From Candidatus Limnocylindrales bacterium (GTDB taxonomy: Bacteria > Chloroflexota > Limnocylindria > Limnocylindrales > CSP1-4), in assembly GCA_030647575.1 (NCBI GenBank), contig JAUSJS010000219.1, forward strand, positions 1-26,384: a stretch of DNA of 26,384 nucleotides, written 5' to 3'. Positions within the stretch are counted from its first letter, which is position 1, and each line of letters begins with the position of its first letter. Shown in pieces: positions 15,294 to 23,285 of the stretch. Made by a program: the position numbers and the translations under genes. The notes beneath the pieces are model-generated. The model saw nothing but the letters and a program-made list of their open reading frames with translations. It was not told the DNA's origin and searched no databases.

Positions 15294-16240
15294 CGGACGA
15301 CCTCGCGCAATCCTTCGAGCACCGATTCGAGCTCCGGCGGGAGCGGCGCCATCGCCCGGATGAGGTGCCCGTCGGAGGGCGAGATGAGCTCGAGCCGCCA
15401 CGCGTGGAGGAATAGCCGATCGAGTCCCGCCGGCCCACGGCGCGAGGTCCCCGTTCCGTAGACGGAATCGCCGGCGACCGGATGCCCGATCGCGTCGAGG
15501 TGGACCCGGATCTGATGCGTCCGGCCGGTCACCAGGTCGAGCTCCAGCAGGGTCCAGTCGACGAACCGTTCGCGTACCCGGTATCCGGTGACGGACGGAC
15601 GCCCGTCGGGTACGACCGCCATCCTGGTCCGATGCTTCGGGTCTCGCCCGATCGGCGCCTCGATCCGCCCGACGGCGGCGCTCACGTTGCCGTGGACCAA
15701 GGCCTGGTAGGTCTTCTTGATCCGGCGCGCCTTGAGCTGGGCCATCAGCGACGCCTGCGCCGAATCTCGACGCGCGACCATGAGCAGGCCGCTCGTGTCG
15801 CGATCGAGCCGGTGCACGATCCCCGGGCGCTGGACGCCGGCGATGCCGCCCCAGGTGGACCCGTCGCCGTAGGCCAGCAGCGCATTGACCAGCGTGCCGC
15901 CGGCGTGACCCGGGGCCGGGTGGACGACGAGCCCGGTGGGCTTGTCGATGATCAGCAGGTCGTCGTCCTGGTAGACCACGCGGAGCGCGATCTCCGGCGC
16001 CGGGGTCAGGTCGAGCGGGATCGCTTCAGGGACCTCGAGGCGCAGCTCGGTGCCCGCGCCGACGATGGTGTTGGCCCGAAGGGGCTCGCCCGCCGTGGTC
16101 AAGCGGCCATCCGAGATCAGCTTCTGGACGTAGCTGCGCGACAGGCCTGTCGCGTCTGCCACGTAGCGGTCGACCCGTCCGCTCGGTCCATCCGGCACCC
16201 GCAGCATGCGGACGCCGGCGACGGTCGCGGGATCAACCAT
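15290..16240 (-). CDS. rluD: 23S rRNA pseudouridine synthase, RluD type
   Basis: 316 residues. An N-terminal S4 RNA-binding domain (about 20-70, SRSYVQKLISDGRLT) is followed by the RluA-family catalytic domain with DKPTGLVVHP at 99-108 and the catalytic Asp146 in HRLDRDTSG (143-151), then GRTHQIRVHL. RluD modifies the helix 69 loop of 23S rRNA; without a search the exact uridines are inferred, and RluA/RluC-type relatives look similar, but S4 plus lspA neighbourhood favours RluD. ATG 16240 has AAGGAG six bases upstream and overlaps the lspA end by 8 bases. Confidence 0.93.
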   Translation of the reverse strand: MVDPATVAGVRMLRVPDGPSGRVDRYVADATGLSRSYVQKLISDGRLTTAGEPLRANTIVGAGTELRLEVPEAIPLDLTPAPEIALRVVYQDDDLLIIDKPTGLVVHPAPGHAGGTLVNALLAYGDGSTWGGIAGVQRPGIVHRLDRDTSGLLMVARRDSAQASLMAQLKARRIKKTYQALVHGNVSAAVGRIEAPIGRDPKHRTRMAVVPDGRPSVTGYRVRERFVDWTLLELDLVTGRTHQIRVHLDAIGHPVAGDSVYGTGTSRRGPAGLDRLFLHAWRLELISPSDGHLIRAMAPLPPELESVLEGLREVVR

Positions 16241-16751
16241 CGGTCGCTCCTTGGGCCAGGCGCGCCAGACCGGGGATGAGCGCGACCGCCACGAGCAGCA
16301 CGATCGCCGTGCTGATCGCGGAGTCGGCGACATTGAACGTGTAGAAGCGCAGGTCGCCGATTCCGATGTCGACGAAATCGACCACGTAGCCCAGGCGCAG
16401 CCGATCGATCAGGTTGCCGATCGCGCCGCCCAGCAGGAAGCCGAGCGCGACCGACAGGTAAAGGCTCCGGCCGGAACGGGCGTGATAACCGACGATCAGC
16501 CCGATGACACCGATCGAGATCAACCCGAACAGGATGGCCTGATCGCGGAAGAGCCCGAACAGCGCGCCGGAATTCTGGTGGTAGACGAGCCGGACGGCAT
16601 CGCCGAGCACCTCCCGCACTTCGCCTTGGGCGACATTCGCGACGAGCCAGGCCTTCGTGAGCTGATCCAGCACGACCACGCCGAGGGCGATCCCGAGGAA
16701 GACGCCCCAGTGCGCGCCTGCGCGCGCGACCCGTCCTGCCGTGCCGTCCAC
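16233..16751 (-). CDS. lspA: Lipoprotein signal peptidase (signal peptidase II)
   Basis: 172-residue inner-membrane aspartic protease that cleaves the signal peptide of diacylated prolipoproteins. Four hydrophobic segments lie at about 13-29, 72-90, 97-113 and 144-162. The catalytic pair is Asp116 in GNLIDRL and Asp143 in FNVADSAI; HQNSGALFG near 58-66 is also conserved. The start is GTG 16751, 12 bases after the ileS stop. The ileS-lspA pairing is common in bacteria, as is lspA-rluD. Confidence 0.96.
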   Translation of the reverse strand: MDGTAGRVARAGAHWGVFLGIALGVVVLDQLTKAWLVANVAQGEVREVLGDAVRLVYHQNSGALFGLFRDQAILFGLISIGVIGLIVGYHARSGRSLYLSVALGFLLGGAIGNLIDRLRLGYVVDFVDIGIGDLRFYTFNVADSAISTAIVLLVAVALIPGLARLAQGATDG

Positions 16752-16763
16752 CGTCCGTCCAGC

Positions 16764-19700
16764 CTACCCGTCGTCGGCGTGGCGACGCAACGCGATCACG
16801 ACCGGCCCGCCGTCGAGCTCGACCGTCGCCTGCGGAAGGCCGGCCGGCGGCTCGCCCTCGACCACCTCCGCGAGCGTCTCGGTGGCGACTGACGGAAGGT
16901 GCGTCGCAACCGCGGGCGGAAGGGCGCCGACCCATAGGTCGATCTGGTCGTCCAGCTCGAGCGCCGCCTCCTTGCGCAGGTCCTGGATCGCGCGCTGCAG
17001 CTCGCGCGCATCACCCTCGGCGATCAGCTCCGGGGTAAGGGCCGTGTCGAGGACCACGACCAGCCCGTCGTCCTCGGCAACCGCAGTCCCCGGTCGCGGC
17101 GTCGCCTGGACCTCGACCTCGTCCGGCGCCAGGGTGATCCCGGCGAGGGTGACCGACCCATCAGCTTCAAACCGGACGTCCCCGCTGCGCGCCGCCGCGA
17201 TGACGGCCGGGATCGATGAGCCGAGACGCTTGCCGATCTTCGGCAGCAGGGGCTTGACCCGGCGCTCGATCAGGGCCGATTCGTCGTCGATGATCGTGAC
17301 CGCCTTGACGTTGATCTCATCGGCGATCAGCCGGAGCAGATCGGGTCCGACCGCCAGTCCACGATCGGGGAGGGCCAGCCAGGCGCCGGCCAGCGGCTGG
17401 CGCGTCTTGAGCTGGGCGATGCTGCGCAGCGTCCGCGCCAGGTCGACGGCACCCTGGGCGCTCGCCATCGAGGCCTCGAGCCGTTCGTCGCGATGGCCCG
17501 CCAGCTCCGCCGTCGGCCAGCCGGTCAGGTGGACGCTGTCGCGCGCCGTTCCGTCGACGGTCGTGACGAGGTTGCCATACATCGCGTCGGACAGGAACGG
17601 CAGGATCGGGGCGAGCATCCGGCACGTCGCGACGAGCGCCTCGTGGAGCGTGGCGAACGCGGCGACCCGGTCGCGCGCATCGTCCGAGCGCGAGAACCGC
17701 CGTCGGGACAGGCGCAGGTACCAGGTGGAGAGCCCATCCATGAAGGCCGACAGCGCCCGCGTGGCGCCGACGGCGTCGACGTCGCGCAGCCGGTCCTCGA
17801 CGACAGCGGCCGTGCCCGCGGCGCGCGACAGGATCCAGCGGTCCAGGACCGGCCGGTCGGCCACGGGCGGGGCCGCCTCGGCCGGGGTCCAGACGGCCAG
17901 TCGGGCGTAGGTGATGAAGAACGCGTAGACGTTCCACAGGATGAGGAGCTCGCGGCGCGACTCGTCCGCCGCGTGCCAGCCGAACAGGATGTTCTCCTCC
18001 GGCCGGGCCTTGGCGAACATCCAGCGCATGACGTCCACGCCCATCCGGTCGGCCGCCTCGTCGAACTCGATCGCGTTGCCCCAGCTCTTGTGCATCGGCC
18101 GGCCGTCCTCGCCGAACACGAGGGCGTAGCCGAAGATCGTCTTGAACGGCTCCTGCCGCTTCAGGACCGTGGACATCGCGAGCATCGAGTAGAACCAGTT
18201 GCGGAACTGGCCCGGGAAGCTCTCCGTGATGAAGTCCGCCGGGAACCACTGCGCCCAGTAGTCCGGGGCCTCGCGGTAGTGGAGCGTGGAGAACGGCACG
18301 ATCCCGGCGTCCAGCCACGGGTTGCCGACGTCCTTGATCCGCTCGACGGGCGCCCCACAGCGCGAACACGCGATCCGCACCCCGTCGACCCACGGGCGGT
18401 GGGGCGTATGGCCCTCGAACGCTTCCCAACCGGCGATCGCTCGCGCGTGCAGCTCCTCGCGCCCGCCGATGACGTCGATCGTGCCGCACGCGCCGCAGTC
18501 GTAGATCGGCAGCGCCAGGCCCCAGTAGCGCTTCTTGCTGATCATCCAGTCGTGCATGTTGCGGAGCCAGTCGAGCTCCCGGTCGGAGCCGAAGTCCGGG
18601 ATCCAGCGGATCCGATCGACGACCTCCATGATCTGGTAGCGCAGGCTCGCCTCCACCTGCTCCGTCGTGAGCGTCTCGCGCGGCTGGTCGTAGACCGGGC
18701 CCATGGCGATGAACCACTCGTCGACGAGCCGGTACAGCAGCGGCGTGGCGCACCGCCAGCAGTGGGGGTAGCGGTGGGTAAACGGCTCGAGGTGGTAGAA
18801 GAAGCCGCGCCGCTCGAGGTCGTCGACGATCTGCTGGGCAACGTTCGGCGCGTCGAGGCCGCTCAGCCAGCCGAACCCGTCCAGGTACCGGCCGTCCTCG
18901 TCGATCGGGCCGACGACGGGCAGGCCCAACATCTTGCCGAGCTGGTAGTCCTCCGAGCCGCATCCCGGCGCGATGTGGACGATGCCGGTGCCCTCGTCCT
19001 CACCGACCTCGTCCCAGAGCACGACGCGGTGCTCGTACTCGTCGGCGAAGGCCGACCGCACGGCCGGCAGGTCGTCGTATGGACCGGTGTATCTCCACCC
19101 GACGAGCTCGGATCCGGCGACCTCCTCCTCGACGGTGAAGGGACCCTGGAGCGCGGTCTTCAGGGTTCCCTTGCCGAGCCAGAAGCGATCCTCACCCTGG
19201 CGGACCTTCACGTAGCGCACGTTCGGTCCGACGGCCGCGGCCACGTTCGAGGTCAGCGTCCACGGCGTCGTGGTCCAGACCAGCAGCGACTCCCCTTGCC
19301 GGTCGACCAGCGGGAACCGGACGGTGAGACCGGGATCCTCGCGGTCCTGGTAGCCCTCGTTCATCTCCATCTGTGACAGGCCGGTCCCACAGCGCGGGCA
19401 CCACGGCATCGTGTCGTGGCCCTTGTAGAGCCAGCCGCGTCGGTGGACCTCGGCCAGGAAGCCCCAGATCAGGTCGTTGTTCTCGTTGCCGAACGTGAAG
19501 TAGCTGCCCCCGATGTCGGGCATGCCGAGCCGGCCGACGAGCATCTCGACCGTGTCGGTCACCGGCCCGTCCGGGCCCTCGATGGTCGTGACCGCCGATG
19601 GCTCGTGCCCCAGCAGCTCGCCAAGTCGGCGCAGATCCGCCGGGTCGTTCCAGTCCATCCACATCCCGAGCCGGATCGACTGCTCCGTCTGGCGGGCGGC

Positions 19701-20081
19701 GTAGGTTAGGACGCGCTGCTTGCAAAGCGTCACGAACCGGTCGATGCCGTACGCCTCGATGTCGCGCTTGCTGGTGAACCCGAGGTCGCGCTCGACGTTG
19801 ACCTCGACCCACAGGCCCTGGCAATCGAACCCGTTCTGGAATCGCTGGTCCTCGCCGAGCATGGCGTGGAAGCGCTGGTAGAGGTCCTTGTAAGCGCGGC
19901 CCCAGGCGTGGTGGACACCCATCGGGTTGTTGGCCGTGATCGGGCCGTCCAGGAAGCTCCACTTGGGCCCACCGGCGTTCTGGGCCCGCAACCGGGCGAA
20001 CGTCCGGCGGTCACGCCAAAGGGCGAGGATCTCGTGCTCCTGCGCGACGAAGTCGGGCTTCGAGGTGACGGGTCGGAACAT
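16764..20081 (-). CDS. ileS: Isoleucyl-tRNA synthetase, atypical signature type
   Basis: 1105-residue class I synthetase charging tRNA-Ile. The editing domain shows WTTTPWTLTSN (269-279) and GTGIVHIAPGCGSEDY (364-379). Cys pairs at 228/231, 441/444, 529/532 and 572/575 could bind zinc. The class I HIGH element is replaced by HHAWGR (57-62), and the KMSKS loop reads PMHKSWGNA (662-670). Conserved HRYPHCWRC, WYF-type and DWMISKKRYWG segments show it is otherwise intact. I recall the same variant in other Chloroflexota-like genomes. ATG 20081 has a GAGG-type site. It heads the cluster down to dtd. The leader of about 85 bases has no convincing T-box. Confidence 0.96.
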   Translation of the reverse strand: MFRPVTSKPDFVAQEHEILALWRDRRTFARLRAQNAGGPKWSFLDGPITANNPMGVHHAWGRAYKDLYQRFHAMLGEDQRFQNGFDCQGLWVEVNVERDLGFTSKRDIEAYGIDRFVTLCKQRVLTYAARQTEQSIRLGMWMDWNDPADLRRLGELLGHEPSAVTTIEGPDGPVTDTVEMLVGRLGMPDIGGSYFTFGNENNDLIWGFLAEVHRRGWLYKGHDTMPWCPRCGTGLSQMEMNEGYQDREDPGLTVRFPLVDRQGESLLVWTTTPWTLTSNVAAAVGPNVRYVKVRQGEDRFWLGKGTLKTALQGPFTVEEEVAGSELVGWRYTGPYDDLPAVRSAFADEYEHRVVLWDEVGEDEGTGIVHIAPGCGSEDYQLGKMLGLPVVGPIDEDGRYLDGFGWLSGLDAPNVAQQIVDDLERRGFFYHLEPFTHRYPHCWRCATPLLYRLVDEWFIAMGPVYDQPRETLTTEQVEASLRYQIMEVVDRIRWIPDFGSDRELDWLRNMHDWMISKKRYWGLALPIYDCGACGTIDVIGGREELHARAIAGWEAFEGHTPHRPWVDGVRIACSRCGAPVERIKDVGNPWLDAGIVPFSTLHYREAPDYWAQWFPADFITESFPGQFRNWFYSMLAMSTVLKRQEPFKTIFGYALVFGEDGRPMHKSWGNAIEFDEAADRMGVDVMRWMFAKARPEENILFGWHAADESRRELLILWNVYAFFITYARLAVWTPAEAAPPVADRPVLDRWILSRAAGTAAVVEDRLRDVDAVGATRALSAFMDGLSTWYLRLSRRRFSRSDDARDRVAAFATLHEALVATCRMLAPILPFLSDAMYGNLVTTVDGTARDSVHLTGWPTAELAGHRDERLEASMASAQGAVDLARTLRSIAQLKTRQPLAGAWLALPDRGLAVGPDLLRLIADEINVKAVTIIDDESALIERRVKPLLPKIGKRLGSSIPAVIAAARSGDVRFEADGSVTLAGITLAPDEVEVQATPRPGTAVAEDDGLVVVLDTALTPELIAEGDARELQRAIQDLRKEAALELDDQIDLWVGALPPAVATHLPSVATETLAEVVEGEPPAGLPQATVELDGGPVVIALRRHADDG

Positions 20082-20170
20082 TCGGCCTCACGTGGTCGGA
20101 CGGTTGGGGCGGTCAGCGCGGTCGCACCGGCCCCGCCGGGCGCGCCGGCATCGGAGTCGGCGGGCCCGAG

Positions 20171-20176
20171 TATCCT
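20171..20176 (+). promoter_or_regulatory. -10 box for a leaderless LCP-gene transcript
   Basis: TATCCT followed by 7 bases and then ATG 20184, so RNA would begin at the start codon. No ribosome binding site precedes the ATG, which agrees. No clear -35 is seen. Confidence 0.55.
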
Positions 20177-20177
20177 A
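20172..20177 (-). promoter_or_regulatory. Overlapping minus-strand -10 for ileS
   Basis: The complement of the LCP -10 reads TAGGAT (4 of 6 to TATAAT, with the key TA and final T). Predicted RNA start is near 20165, giving a leader of about 84 bases for ileS. It is inferred from symmetry; no other AT-rich box exists in the divergent gap. Confidence 0.3.
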
Positions 20178-20183
20178 CCCGCG

Positions 20184-21980
20184 ATGCACGAACCGCAGGA
20201 CGCGCGACCGCGCGGACGGTCTCCGTTCACGGCGGCGTTCCTCTCCCTGCTCTTTCCCGGACTCGGCCACCTGTACGCCGGCGCGCCGAGCCGGGCCCTG
20301 GCCTTCGCGGCTGCGCCGGTCCTGCTCGTCGCCCTGCTCGCCGGGATTGCGCTGCGCCTCGACCGGATCGACCTGGTCGGGCTCGTGTTCAACCCCTTCC
20401 TGCTCAGCTCCGTCTTCGTCTTCAACGTTGTCGCTCTCCTCTACCGACTGGTCGCGATCATCGATGCCTACCGCGTTGCCGAGTACCTGAACGCCTTCAG
20501 CGCGGCCGGTGACGGTCGTCTCGGGCCCGCGCACATCCCGCGCAATCCCCTCTCGGTCGCCGGGTTGGTGGCGGTGGTGCTGGTCATGGCGGGGAGCCAC
20601 GTCGTGGTCGCCCGCTACGACATGCTGGCGCTCGACCTGCTCGAGAGCGGCTGCATCTTTATCGGCGACCAGCCGACCAAGGAGTGCGGCGTCGACCCGA
20701 CACCGGGGCCCGGCGAGTCCTCGGAGGCTTCGACCGAACCCGAGCCCAGTGCCGTCGGCGGGGAGGTCCCGAACGTCTCGATCCCGCCGTGGGATGGCAA
20801 GGAGCAGCTCAACATCCTGCTGATCGGCACGGACCAGCGACCCCGGGAAGGCACGTACAACACCGACACCCTGATCGTGGTCTCGATCGACCCAAAGTCC
20901 AGGCAGGTCGCCATGTTCGGCCTGCCGCGCGACACCGTCGACGTCCCGGTCCCGCCCGGTCCGGCCCAGCAGGCGTTCGGCCCCGTCTATCCGAAGAAGA
21001 TCAACGCCTGGTTCACCTCGGTGCGCAACCGCGAGGATCTCTTCCCGGGCACGGATCGGACGCGCGGCTACAACGGGCTCAAGGCGATCATCGGCACCCT
21101 CTACGGCCTCGACATCAAGTACTTCGTCGAGGTCAACTTCGAGGGCTTCGTCCGGGTCGTCGATGCCCTCGGCGGGGTGACCATCAACGTTCAGATCCCG
21201 GTCGTCGACGATCGCTTCCCAGGCGAGAACGGCAGGCTCGAGCGGATCTACATTCCGAGCGGCATCCAGCACATGGACGGCGCCCAGGCGCTGCGCTACG
21301 CCCGGTCGCGGCACACCTCGACCGACTTCGATCGCGGGCAGCGCCAGCAGCGCGTGCTGCTGTCCATGCGCGAGCAGGCCGATCCGCAGGAGCTGATCCC
21401 GCACCTGCCGGAGCTCGTGGCTGCCCTCAAGCAGGCCGTCCGGACGGACGTCCCGATCGATCAACTCGACGAGCTGCTTGGCCTGGCCTCGGAGATCGAC
21501 ACCAAGAGCATCCGCTCGTACGTCCTTGCCCCACCGCTCTACCAGCAGGAGTTCCAGTCCAGCCCACGCGGCTACATCATCGTTCCGTACGTCGACAAGA
21601 TCCGTGCGGCGGTCAGGAATGCGTTCACCACGGACCCCGCGGACGAGGCGCTGCGCCAGAAGCTGGCCGAGGAAGCGGCCGGCGTCTGGGTCCTCAACAG
21701 CACCGGCGATCGCGATCGAGGGGCGCGGCTCGCCGGCTTCCTGGAGTACTACGGCCTGGCGGCGTCGGCGCCCCGCCAGACCCCGCAAGGTGGCGTCCTC
21801 GCCGATTCGAAGATCGTGGTCTACAACGGCGCCGAGACGCGGCTCACCGCCAGCATCGCCTACCTCGAGCAGCTGCTCGGCGTGACCGCGACCAACAAGA
21901 CCGACGCGGCGATCCGGACCGAGATCGTGGTCACGATCGGTCGGGCAACGCCGGACCTCGAGGCGCCGGTTCTGCCCTGA
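20184..21980 (+). CDS. LytR-CpsA-Psr (LCP) family protein, multi-membrane N-terminus
   Basis: 598 residues. LCP enzymes transfer undecaprenyl-linked glycopolymers onto peptidoglycan or surface acceptors outside the membrane. Residues 15-100 hold hydrophobic segments around 17-31, 38-57, 63-94, beginning with LSLLFPGLGHLYAG as in small polytopic proteins; another span lies at 123-143. Cys157 and Cys168 then sit outside and could form a disulfide. The LCP domain covers about 207-395, with Asp228 in TDTL, Arg249 in GLPRDT, and YARSRHTSTDFDRGQRQQR at 372-390. A LytR C-terminal domain (about 500-585, VWVLNSTG...) follows. ATG 20184 is chosen because a -10 box lies 7 bases before it; the longer upstream frame is antisense to ileS. 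Confidence 0.92.
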   Translation: MHEPQDARPRGRSPFTAAFLSLLFPGLGHLYAGAPSRALAFAAAPVLLVALLAGIALRLDRIDLVGLVFNPFLLSSVFVFNVVALLYRLVAIIDAYRVAEYLNAFSAAGDGRLGPAHIPRNPLSVAGLVAVVLVMAGSHVVVARYDMLALDLLESGCIFIGDQPTKECGVDPTPGPGESSEASTEPEPSAVGGEVPNVSIPPWDGKEQLNILLIGTDQRPREGTYNTDTLIVVSIDPKSRQVAMFGLPRDTVDVPVPPGPAQQAFGPVYPKKINAWFTSVRNREDLFPGTDRTRGYNGLKAIIGTLYGLDIKYFVEVNFEGFVRVVDALGGVTINVQIPVVDDRFPGENGRLERIYIPSGIQHMDGAQALRYARSRHTSTDFDRGQRQQRVLLSMREQADPQELIPHLPELVAALKQAVRTDVPIDQLDELLGLASEIDTKSIRSYVLAPPLYQQEFQSSPRGYIIVPYVDKIRAAVRNAFTTDPADEALRQKLAEEAAGVWVLNSTGDRDRGARLAGFLEYYGLAASAPRQTPQGGVLADSKIVVYNGAETRLTASIAYLEQLLGVTATNKTDAAIRTEIVVTIGRATPDLEAPVLP

Positions 21981-21989
21981 CGCTGCGCC

Positions 21990-22006
21990 GGGTGCCTCGT
22001 GCACCC
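21990..22006 (+). terminator. Hairpin after the LCP gene
   Basis: GGGTGC / GCACCC, 6 bp with a 5-base loop, 9 bases past the stop. There is no T-run, so it may only stabilise the RNA end. Confidence 0.35.
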
Positions 22007-22158
22007 TCCGAACGAGCCCCGGTACCTGCGCGGATATGCGTGCGATTCTTAGGACCGGGCTACCAATGGGCACAAGAGGTTGGTTCGACCTCGGTTTGGT
22101 GCTCAGCGCGTCGGTAATCGAGCGCGAGCAGTCACCTCCGAGGGCGATGTCGACCGCG

Positions 22159-22186
22159 ATGCGCCGTGCGTAAGAACCTGGCGCAT
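22159..22186. repeat. 7-bp inverted repeat
   Basis: ATGCGCC at 22159-22165 and GGCGCAT at 22180-22186 with a 14-base loop, in the convergent gap. Confidence 0.4.
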
Positions 22187-22201
22187 ACGCGCGGGCACAA
22201 G

Positions 22202-22232
22202 GCGGCGGTAAGCCCGCAGCGCGCCCCGCCGC
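22202..22232 (-). terminator. Hairpin after ilvE, weak terminator candidate
   Basis: GCGGCGG / CCGCCGC is a 7-bp all-GC stem with a 17-base loop, six bases past the ilvE stop. No T-run follows on either strand; it could act in both directions for the convergent pair. Confidence 0.35.
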
Positions 22233-22238
22233 GAGGCC

Positions 22239-23219
22239 CTACTCGATCGGGGTCAGCCAGTGACGGTATTCGGGAAGGCGCCCGCGGACCGCGTCGAAGT
22301 AGCGGTCGCGAATCAGCCGACTGATCGGGCCGATCTCGCCCGAGCCGACTGGCCGGTGGTCCACCTCAATGACCGGTGAAACCTGGACGCCGGTCCCGCA
22401 CAGCAGGATCTCGTCCGCGACGTAGAGCTCGGACCGGTCGATCGAGCGTGTCTGGACGGGAATGCCCTCGTTGGCCAGCATCTCCATGAGCGCCTTGCGC
22501 GTGACGCCCTCGAGCAGGTCGTCGCTGACCGGCGGGGTCAGGGCCACGCCGTCGCGTACGACGAAGAGGTTGGCCGCCGAAGCCTCGTTGACGTGGCCGC
22601 CCGCGGTCAGCACGATCGCCTCGTCAAATCCGTTGAGCTCCGCCTCCGACTTCTGGAAGGCCATGTTCACGTAGCCGCCGGCGATCTTGCCGCGCGCCGG
22701 CAGGGCGTCGTCCGCATTCCGCCGCCATGACGAGGTCATCACCCGGACGCCCGCCTCGGTGTCGATGTAATTGCCGAACGGCAGCGCCACGATCGACAGC
22801 TGGTTATCCAGATCGTGCAGACGAACGCCGATCGCCTTGGTCGACTTGTAGAAGGACGGCCGAATGTAGGCGTCCTGGCGGAAGCCGTTGCGCCGGATGG
22901 TCTCGACGATCAGGCCGGTCAGCACGTCGACGGACGGGACGTCCTTCATCAGCAGGATCCGGCAGGACTGGCGGATGCGCTCGACATGCTCGCGCAGCTT
23001 CAGCCCGTAGAGCGTTGCCTGCTCCTCGTTCCAGTAGGCCCGGATCCCCTCGAAGGTCGCGGTGCCGTACATGAACGCGTGGGTCATGATGCTGACCTTC
23101 GCGTCGCGCATCGGGACCCAGGCGCCCTCGAAGTAGCAGATCAGATCGTCCAGCGATCCGGCGGGTGGAGCGTGATGCGGCGTTGGCGTCGGCGTCTCAG
23201 CGACCTTCTCGGTGAGCAT
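22239..23219 (-). CDS. ilvE: Branched-chain amino acid aminotransferase
   Basis: 326-residue fold-type IV PLP enzyme that interconverts branched-chain 2-oxo acids and Leu, Ile or Val with glutamate. PLP Lys178 is in RGKIAGGYVN; Glu212 is in GHVNEASAANLF; the phosphate-cup region LLEGVTRKAL is at 235-244; CGTGVQVSPV lies near the C-terminus. The first 25 residues are a Pro/Thr/His-rich extension. D-amino acid or aminodeoxychorismate enzymes share the fold, but EGIRAYW and RPSFYKS fit IlvE. ATG 23219 has AGGAG about 7 bases upstream and a strong promoter close by, so it is transcribed on its own. Confidence 0.94.
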   Translation of the reverse strand: MLTEKVAETPTPTPHHAPPAGSLDDLICYFEGAWVPMRDAKVSIMTHAFMYGTATFEGIRAYWNEEQATLYGLKLREHVERIRQSCRILLMKDVPSVDVLTGLIVETIRRNGFRQDAYIRPSFYKSTKAIGVRLHDLDNQLSIVALPFGNYIDTEAGVRVMTSSWRRNADDALPARGKIAGGYVNMAFQKSEAELNGFDEAIVLTAGGHVNEASAANLFVVRDGVALTPPVSDDLLEGVTRKALMEMLANEGIPVQTRSIDRSELYVADEILLCGTGVQVSPVIEVDHRPVGSGEIGPISRLIRDRYFDAVRGRLPEYRHWLTPIE

Positions 23220-23247
23220 TCGCTTGGCTCCTGCGGCGGGTCCGCGG

Positions 23248-23256
23248 AGTATATCA
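23248..23256 (-). promoter_or_regulatory. Extended -10 promoter of ilvE
   Basis: The minus strand reads TGATATACT, a TGN extended -10 with TATACT. Predicted RNA start is near 23241, giving a leader of about 20 bases with an AGGAG site. That leader is too short for a T-box or attenuator. Confidence 0.65.
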
Positions 23257-23285
23257 GCGTGCTCCGACCATTCCGGCCGACTGCT

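Larger units (their letters stand above)
21981..22238. other. Convergent intergenic region with hairpins
   Basis: 258 bases between the stops of the LCP gene and ilvE, without a credible gene. Three perfect inverted repeats are present (21990-22006, 22159-22186, 22202-22232), none followed by a clear T-run. A GAGGT/ACCTC stem with loop TGGTTCG lies around 22075-22091. No tRNA can be folded from it by eye. Confidence 0.6.

Noticed and set aside
17493..19376. Long plus-strand open frame opposite ileS
   Set aside because: Composition is that of an antisense shadow, without motifs or a start site, and the minus strand holds an unmistakable ileS.
20082..20165. T-box riboswitch in the ileS leader
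   Set aside because: TGCGACCGCG resembles the T-box core TGGNACCGCG, but it differs at a base that must pair with the tRNA end. The leader is only about 85 bases, no Ile specifier codon sits in a loop, and such GC-rich words arise easily here.
22060..22115. tRNA-like GGTTCGACC in the LCP-ilvE gap
   Set aside because: The word looks like a T-loop, but no acceptor or anticodon stem can be paired around it at the right distance.
23220..23247. Attenuator or T-box control of ilvE
   Set aside because: The predicted leader is about 20 bases, leaving no room for such elements.
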